Shown here in pieces: positions 33,480 through 37,659 of a stretch of 37,659 nucleotides of DNA. This DNA is from Candidatus Thorarchaeota archaeon (lineage in GTDB: Archaea; Asgardarchaeota; Thorarchaeia; Thorarchaeales; Thorarchaeaceae), in contig JAEORN010000288.1 in the NCBI GenBank assembly GCA_016840825.1, positions 1-37,659 on the forward strand, given 5' to 3'. The notes under the pieces were generated by a model that was not told the DNA's origin, searched no databases, and worked only from the letters and a program-made list of their open reading frames with translations. Within the stretch, counting starts at the first letter, position 1; every line of letters begins with the position of its first letter. Made by a program: the position numbers and the translations under genes.

Positions 33480-34886
33480 CTACTCGTCATCATTGTTCAA
33501 TGAAGAGTCTACTGGATTCTCATCATGTGCTGATATTTCTAATTTCGTATCAGACAGAGGAAGATGATCTGCTAGTTTGTAGTATCCTTCTTCTTCTTCA
33601 TCACGGCTTACCTTCTGTCCTTCATAGAGTGAAGTACCTCCGCTTACCAAATATGCAATGGATACGCATAGTGCCAATGGAATTATCAAATCCAATGAAT
33701 GGCTCATTTCTAGCATCATTATGGTTGTTGCTACTGGAGTATTCGTATTAGCTGCCAAGACAGCCCCCATACCCAATACAATGAATGCTCCAACCTGCGC
33801 AGGGTAAAAGACCTCTCCAATGACTGCTCCTAACATGGCTCCAACAAAAAGTGAGGAAGCTAAAACTCCACCAGATACTCTGCCAGCCACAACGAAGGAA
33901 GAAGCAAAGAGCTTTCCAAATAGAAGGATGATTAAGACAGTAAGAGGAACTGTTGAAGTAGCTAAGCTGTTGATGACCTCATATCCCATACCTGCTACTG
34001 TAAGCGATGGATCTAGGAATAAGCCTGTCAGAAATATTACAATACAAGCGAGGGCTGATCCTGCAATAGGATCCACCCAATCTGGGAGTTTAAGGGTAAA
34101 GAAATTCCGTGTAGCAATTAGGATTATCGAGAAGAATGTAGAAACCAGACCAGCTACTAATGCGAAAATGATGAGGAGAGGTAATACTTCCAATGTCAAG
34201 TCAAAACTTGCAGTGAATTGCAGGATTGGATCTATTCCCATTACTATAGCATATACTATATACGATGTGATTGCAGAAATGACAATTGGCACAAAATATC
34301 CGAGAGCAGCATCTCGTCTATAGGGAGATTCAGTGGCAAAGAGAGCACCACCAAGTGGAGCTTTGTAGATACCTGCGGTGGCAGCTGCTGAACCCATCAT
34401 CAAGAACACACGAAGGTGCGACGGTTCACTAAATCCAAGTCTTCTTCCGACAGAATTCCCAATTGACGCCCCAATAAGAACTGCAGGACCTTCTCGACCA
34501 ACTGGATTACCCGATCCAATTGAAACAGAAGTTGCGACAAGTTTTGTGACAGCAGTCTTGTTCTTGAACTTCCCGGGGCTATGGGTCATCTCAATAGCTT
34601 TTGAGATTCCACTCCCTTGGATCTCCTTCCTGCCAAAATAGATCAGAAGACCTGAGAATATACCTCCAATAACTGGTGCGATGAAGTTAGGCAGTAAGCT
34701 GAAAGCTTGAGTGAATCCATCTATAAGCAGTTGAAATGCAATCATAGCCAAACCAGCGATTGCACCAATTAGAATGGCAATGGGTACATAGAGCTTGTAG
34801 AAGTGTCCGAAATGGGAGAAATGAAAAATATCCTTGATAGGAATGACATTTTCAGTTTCTGATCCATCTGGTTCACCTAAACTCAC
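33480..34886 (-). CDS. ClC-family chloride channel/transporter
   Basis: 468 residues with about ten to twelve membrane segments. Diagnostic blocks: GSGISKAIE (91-99, canonical GSGIP), GSGNPVGREGPAVLIGASIG (124-143) with gating Glu132, KAPLGGALFATE (175-186) with an acidic residue in the position of the proton-pathway glutamate, and GRVSGGVLASSLFVGAMLG where the canonical GIFAP reads GVLAS. The gating glutamate suggests H+/Cl- exchange rather than an open channel, though the missing prolines in two anion-site loops leave selectivity open. No CBS domains; the C-terminal tail is short and acidic. The start is GTG with GAGG 7 bases before. Weak 7-bp hairpin at 33457-33476 just after the stop. Confidence 0.93.
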   Translation of the reverse strand: MSLGEPDGSETENVIPIKDIFHFSHFGHFYKLYVPIAILIGAIAGLAMIAFQLLIDGFTQAFSLLPNFIAPVIGGIFSGLLIYFGRKEIQGSGISKAIEMTHSPGKFKNKTAVTKLVATSVSIGSGNPVGREGPAVLIGASIGNSVGRRLGFSEPSHLRVFLMMGSAAATAGIYKAPLGGALFATESPYRRDAALGYFVPIVISAITSYIVYAIVMGIDPILQFTASFDLTLEVLPLLIIFALVAGLVSTFFSIILIATRNFFTLKLPDWVDPIAGSALACIVIFLTGLFLDPSLTVAGMGYEVINSLATSTVPLTVLIILLFGKLFASSFVVAGRVSGGVLASSLFVGAMLGAVIGEVFYPAQVGAFIVLGMGAVLAANTNTPVATTIMMLEMSHSLDLIIPLALCVSIAYLVSGGTSLYEGQKVSRDEEEEGYYKLADHLPLSDTKLEISAHDENPVDSSLNNDDE

Positions 34887-34953
34887 AGTCAGGCCTCATT
34901 TATTCAGATACTATTCCCCGATAAAATCCTTTGGCGTTTAACATGGCATTCGT

Positions 34954-34978
34954 CATCACATTTATCATGGTTGTGATG
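34954..34978. promoter_or_regulatory. Inverted repeat flanking the TATA-like box of the coiled-coil regulator gene
   Basis: CATCACA (34954-34960) and TGTGATG (34972-34978) are exact reverse complements 11 bases apart. Between them lies TTTATCA, a TATA-like element giving a transcription start near 34990. A protein bound here would block TBP, so autoregulation by the product of the next gene is plausible. Confidence 0.45.
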
Positions 34979-35001
34979 CACTGATTGTTGGCGAAAATGA
35001 A

Positions 35002-35472
35002 TTGACTCCGAGTTCCAAACCTACTGATGAGGCAAGTAAGCCAGAACTCACGATAGATGAGGTTCAAAATCGCCTGGATGAGATATCAAAGAGACTGGCA
35101 CGTGTTGAGGAGCTTATCGAAAGAATAGGTCCGGGCATTGATGAAGTCAGTGAGTCAGCTAAGGTCATCAGGGAAGGATTCGAATTCTATGATGGCATGG
35201 TCAAGTTGATGTCCAAGTTCACAAAAGCAGAACGATTAGAGTCAAGGTATGGAGACCTCAAGAAGGATCAGATCTCATGGCTCATTATCAAGATTCTAGA
35301 TTCAAATAGACCTCTAAACATCAGTCAACTGACTGCATCAGTTCGTTCAGAAAGAGGGACGGCATCTCGTCGCATTGTTAGAGAACGAGTGAATTCCCTC
35401 TTGGAAAGAGGCATCATTAGTGTGATTGATGATGAGGATGAACGGGCTCGCTTCTTCACGCTAGCCAAATAG
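35002..35472 (+). CDS. Coiled-coil winged-helix DNA-binding protein
   Basis: 156 residues. An acidic disordered start, then a heptad-patterned coiled coil (about 18-60, VQNRLDEISKRLARVEELIE), a linker helix with FYDGMVKLMSKFTKAERLES, and a C-terminal winged helix (about 92-156): ISWLIIKILDSNRPLNISQL, recognition helix GTASRRIVRERVNSLLERGI and wing ISVIDDEDERARFF. Probably a dimeric transcription regulator. The start is TTG at 35002; no in-frame ATG or GTG exists near, and the inferred transcription start at about 34990 supports it. The inverted repeat over its TATA box suggests self-control; the next gene has a separate clustered operator. Confidence 0.82.
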   Translation: MTPSSKPTDEASKPELTIDEVQNRLDEISKRLARVEELIERIGPGIDEVSESAKVIREGFEFYDGMVKLMSKFTKAERLESRYGDLKKDQISWLIIKILDSNRPLNISQLTASVRSERGTASRRIVRERVNSLLERGIISVIDDEDERARFFTLAK

Positions 35473-35548
35473 AGGCTCTCATAGTTGTTCTAAAGTCATA
35501 CTTACTTGTTTTATTCTAGTATAATACAAGGATACGTCTTTCACAACA

Positions 35549-35556
35549 TTTATATT
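35549..35556 (+). promoter_or_regulatory. TATA box of the small membrane-protein gene
   Basis: TTTATATT is the best archaeal TATA match in this 145-base gap. It predicts transcription start at about 35578, inside the palindrome cluster that follows, and a leader of about 40 bases to ATG 35618. Confidence 0.5.
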
Positions 35557-35564
35557 CGTTCGCT

Positions 35565-35599
35565 ACGTTTGATACTTGTCAAACATCAAACGTTTGACA
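35565..35599. promoter_or_regulatory. Clustered operator: four TCAAAC/GTTTGA half-sites
   Basis: ACGTTTGA (35565-35572), TGTCAAAC (35577-35584), TCAAAC (35587-35591 and following) and GTTTGACA (35592-35599). TGTCAAAC and GTTTGACA form an 8-bp inverted repeat, and TCAAACGTTTGA (35587-35598 approximately) is a perfect palindrome nested in it; ACGTTTGA also pairs with TCAAACGT. The cluster spans the expected transcription start, a repressor arrangement. Confidence 0.55.
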
Positions 35600-35617
35600 G
35601 ATGTCGAGTTGGTCGTG

Positions 35618-35857
35618 ATGAATCGACAAGCGCCACCACAAACCGCCGGTCCTCGTAGCCAGTTACTCTCCAGAAAGACAATTTATGGATCGGCGGCTTT
35701 CGCATTCGCAATTCTCCTCTCCATTCTCCTCGGTCCCGCTGCTATGGGAGTTCTCCTCTTTGGAGTTGTAGCAGTGATATGTTCTCAAAACTCCCTCAAA
35801 AAGACAGAAAGGGGTCTGGTGGTTCGCACCAGACTCCACACTGCATCTAATCTATAG
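35618..35857 (+). CDS. Small two-helix membrane protein, unknown function
   Basis: 79 residues from ATG 35618. A polar N-terminus (MNRQAPPQTAGPRSQ) is followed by two tightly spaced hydrophobic helices (about 22-39 and 42-58) and a basic tail. The frame also runs up to TTG 35576, but that codon lies at the expected transcription start inside the operator, so ATG 35618 is preferred. Its last codons are overlapped by the terminator hairpin of the convergent MFS gene, and the last 6 bases overlap that gene's coding sequence, so the true C-terminus is less certain. Function unknown; the elaborate operator suggests a regulated stress or envelope protein. Confidence 0.55.
   Translation: MNRQAPPQTAGPRSQLLSRKTIYGSAAFAFAILLSILLGPAAMGVLLFGVVAVICSQNSLKKTERGLVVRTRLHTASNL
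35811..35837 (-). terminator. Hairpin terminator of the MFS transporter gene
   Basis: GGGGTCTGGTG and CACCAGACTCC form an 11-bp stem (one G-T pair) with loop GTTCG. It begins 15 bases after the MFS stop codon; on the minus strand it is followed by TTTCTGTCTTTTTG. It lies within the last codons of the convergent small membrane-protein gene. Confidence 0.65.
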
Positions 35858-37111
35858 AGTTTCACCATCTATTACGGTGATTTCTTCTTCTGACGATGGT
35901 CCTCTTTCTTCATGCCATCGTGCCAATAGATATCCAGGTATCAATGCGACAACAAGGAACACTACAGCTAGTTGCCATCCCAACCTGAAATCAGACAATG
36001 CTTCGACCAACACTGCGATCATCAAAGCACCTATGGCTGTTTGACCCAAGTTTGAAAGACTGTTGTACAGATTGTACATGGATCCTGCAACTATACTGGG
36101 TGAGTTGTCCATGCTTATTCTCATTTGAGTGGCCTCATAGCCGCCATTTGCAATACCTACCAAGAGGAAGAATGTTGCTGCAACTGCGAAGTCACCCAGA
36201 TTAAGCAAGAGGACAGAGATAACTAAGATTGCATAAATTGCAGAAGTGACAGGTAGGGTCAGACGAACTGAAACTTTGTCACCGAGAAGACCAAATACGA
36301 CAGCACCTGTGAACATGCCAAGAGCAAATATCACAAAGATGACACCTATTGTAGTATTGTCAAATCCAACTGATTCATCCAGATAAGTCTGCATGATTGC
36401 TAAGATAGAGATTGCCGCACCAGATAGGATTTGAAACAGCATGCATACTAAGACATCTCTTGTCTTGAAGACATTCTTGTAGACACTAGCAGCAACCCGC
36501 TTGAAATCAGGTGGCAATGGATTCTCCTTGAATAGGAGAACTAGGAAACAAGCTAAGCTTACAATCACTCCTGGAACGGCATAGATGATGAACCACTGAT
36601 TGGCGTCAGCAAGCACACCAACAATCAATCCCGAAATGCCAACACCGATGCCGCGTGAACCCCATGATACTCCTTGCATCATCCCTCGTTTCTGCGGAGG
36701 TGTGATATCGACTGCCAATGCGTCTATCGTGGCATCACTCATACTTGTGCCAAGAGAAGCAAGAATCCCTGAAACTAAAAGTAACGGACCAAAAACTGCA
36801 TGGAGTGGAAGGGTTAGCCATCCAATCACACCCACAATTCCAGCTGTGAAGATGTATGGTTTCCTACGGCCATACTTCTTGATTGGCACGTTATCAGATA
36901 GTATTCCAAAAATGATCTTCAGATACCACGGCAACCAGATTATTGCTTGGACTGCTATCCTCTCAAAGGGAGAGAGGGATAGGAAATCAAGGAATGCTGT
37001 TAAGAAGAATAGTGCACCCATTGCTATACCTTGTGCAAAATAGAACACTCCTTGTATTCCGAAGTAATAATCTCGCCAGACTGAGTATCTAGACTCCACC
37101 TCGTCGAACAT
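35852..37111 (-). CDS. Major facilitator superfamily transporter
   Basis: 419 residues, about twelve membrane helices in two halves. The loop between helices 2 and 3 carries the MFS signature as GILSDNVPIKKYGRRKPYIF, close to the D-x-x-x-x-R/K-x-G-R-R/K form seen in folate/biopterin (BT1) and AmpG-like transporters; PPQKRGMMQGVSWGSRGIG (helix 4-5) and GLLGDKVSVRL (helix 8-9) are the further repeats. A hydrophilic central loop (about 198-215) and an acidic C-terminal tail (EERGPSSEEE) face the cytoplasm. Substrate cannot be told from sequence alone; a drug, sugar or pterin carrier are options. Monocistronic, with its own hairpin terminator. Confidence 0.88.
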   Translation of the reverse strand: MFDEVESRYSVWRDYYFGIQGVFYFAQGIAMGALFFLTAFLDFLSLSPFERIAVQAIIWLPWYLKIIFGILSDNVPIKKYGRRKPYIFTAGIVGVIGWLTLPLHAVFGPLLLVSGILASLGTSMSDATIDALAVDITPPQKRGMMQGVSWGSRGIGVGISGLIVGVLADANQWFIIYAVPGVIVSLACFLVLLFKENPLPPDFKRVAASVYKNVFKTRDVLVCMLFQILSGAAISILAIMQTYLDESVGFDNTTIGVIFVIFALGMFTGAVVFGLLGDKVSVRLTLPVTSAIYAILVISVLLLNLGDFAVAATFFLLVGIANGGYEATQMRISMDNSPSIVAGSMYNLYNSLSNLGQTAIGALMIAVLVEALSDFRLGWQLAVVFLVVALIPGYLLARWHEERGPSSEEEITVIDGETL

Positions 37112-37208
37112 GGGGAAGCAATGTACAAACCATTACTTAAGGAGTATGAGAGGCAATGGGTTCAATGCGTTTTTTAGTTCGATGTCTTTTAGTTTGTTGG
37201 CGTTAACA

Positions 37209-37659
37209 ATGCTAGATGAAGCGGTCAATCTCCTGCAACAAATGATTCGGAACAAATGTATTAATCCACCAGGAGGAGAGATGCGGAATATACGGACAGT
37301 AGCGAAGTTCCTTGATGAGAAAGATGTTCCATACGAGGTCTTTGAGTCTGCATCTGAAAGAGGGAATCTCTTGGCAGAAATTAAAGGCACAGATGACAAA
37401 CCGAGTCTAATGTTTGGTCCATCACATGTTGATGTTGTTCCCGTAGAGGATGAAAACAAATGGAGTGTGCCTCCATTTGATGGAGTCGTTAAGGACGATT
37501 GCGTCTGGGGTAGGGGAGCTCTTGATATGCTTTATTTTGTTGCCGCACAAACAGTCGTCTTTGCGAAACTTCATCAAGAAAAATTCACACCAAAAGGAAC
37601 TCTAAAGTTACTCATAGTCGCGGATGAGGAGTCTTCTGGTACTTTTGGTGCCAAATGGA
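37209..37659 (+). CDS. M20-family metallopeptidase/deacylase (ArgE/DapE-like), partial at right edge
   Basis: The first 150 codons of a zinc-dependent hydrolase of the ArgE/DapE/CPG2 group. MLDEAVNLLQQMIRNKCINP at the start is the usual helix and first strand; metal ligand His73 and Asp75 are in GPSHVDVVP, bridging Asp106 in WGRGALDM (normally GRGAxDMK, here DMLYF), and the catalytic Glu pair is in VADEESSGTFG. The substrate (acetylornithine, succinyl-diaminopimelate or dipeptides) cannot be decided from this half. A TTTTTTAG box (about 37169-37176) supports a nearly leaderless start at ATG 37209; ATG 37182 in the same frame is the alternative. Confidence 0.9.
   Translation, partial: MLDEAVNLLQQMIRNKCINPPGGEMRNIRTVAKFLDEKDVPYEVFESASERGNLLAEIKGTDDKPSLMFGPSHVDVVPVEDENKWSVPPFDGVVKDDCVWGRGALDMLYFVAAQTVVFAKLHQEKFTPKGTLKLLIVADEESSGTFGAKW

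Noticed and set aside
37133..37459. 108-codon minus-strand frame at the right edge
   Set aside because: Antisense to the M20 peptidase whose motifs are clear.

Overview
The window reads as a chromosomal segment of an archaeon, most likely an Asgard archaeon of the Thorarchaeia type. This is an inference from gene content and was not tested by any search. The signs are short AT-rich TATA-like boxes about 25 bases before probable transcription starts, a mix of leaderless genes and genes with GGAGGTGATC-like ribosome binding sites, TTG and GTG starts, TldD/TldE, a short RpoM/TFS-like zinc ribbon, several small winged-helix regulators, many membrane-anchored surface proteases, and a TPR protein ending in what looks like an Asgard-type longin/roadblock-like domain. 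Base composition is moderate (low-forties GC by eye) and even, apart from short GC-rich structured spots. I see no tRNA, rRNA, CRISPR array, insertion sequence or prophage.

Layout. 1-2727 (minus): a bacterial-type heat-shock operon grpE-dnaK-dnaJ, with dnaJ running off the left edge. 2939-6785: Sir2 deacetylase, small membrane proteins, a CitG/MdcB-family protein, a MarR-like regulator and a D-2-hydroxyacid dehydrogenase. 6887-21029: three very large secreted, C-terminally membrane-anchored subtilisin-family (S8) proteases of 1568, about 967 and 1053 residues. Interleaved with them are a membrane coiled-coil protein, a small unknown protein and an FAD oxidoreductase of the CoA-disulfide-reductase/NADH-oxidase fold that lacks the usual redox cysteine. 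21130-23918: tldD-tldE. 24033-29958: TPR/longin-like protein, a 561-residue orphan, a 52-residue membrane protein, another orphan, an O6-alkylguanine-DNA methyltransferase and an alpha/alpha-toroid (terpene-cyclase-like) protein. 30100-32959: short RpoM-like protein, then DUF1015 and serC, probably a serine biosynthesis pair. 32979-37659: a small unknown protein, a ClC chloride channel, a coiled-coil winged-helix regulator, a small membrane protein with a clustered-palindrome operator, an MFS transporter and the start of an M20 metallopeptidase running off the right edge.

How it fits together: the proteases, the intracellular TldD/TldE proteolysis system, the M20 peptidase and the transporter suggest a lifestyle using external protein or peptides. 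This is inference.

The most unusual items are (1) a roughly 190-base highly structured element in the 384-base gap upstream of the 1568-residue protease, with a perfect 9-bp helix, an 8-bp pseudoknot-type pairing, a rival 7-bp pairing and a duplicated Shine-Dalgarno-like string, which I propose as a regulatory leader RNA; (2) a protease whose domain order and post-catalytic domain resemble eukaryotic site-1 protease (MBTPS1/SKI-1); (3) operator-like palindromes over several transcription starts; and (4) hairpins at many operon ends, unusual for an archaeon.
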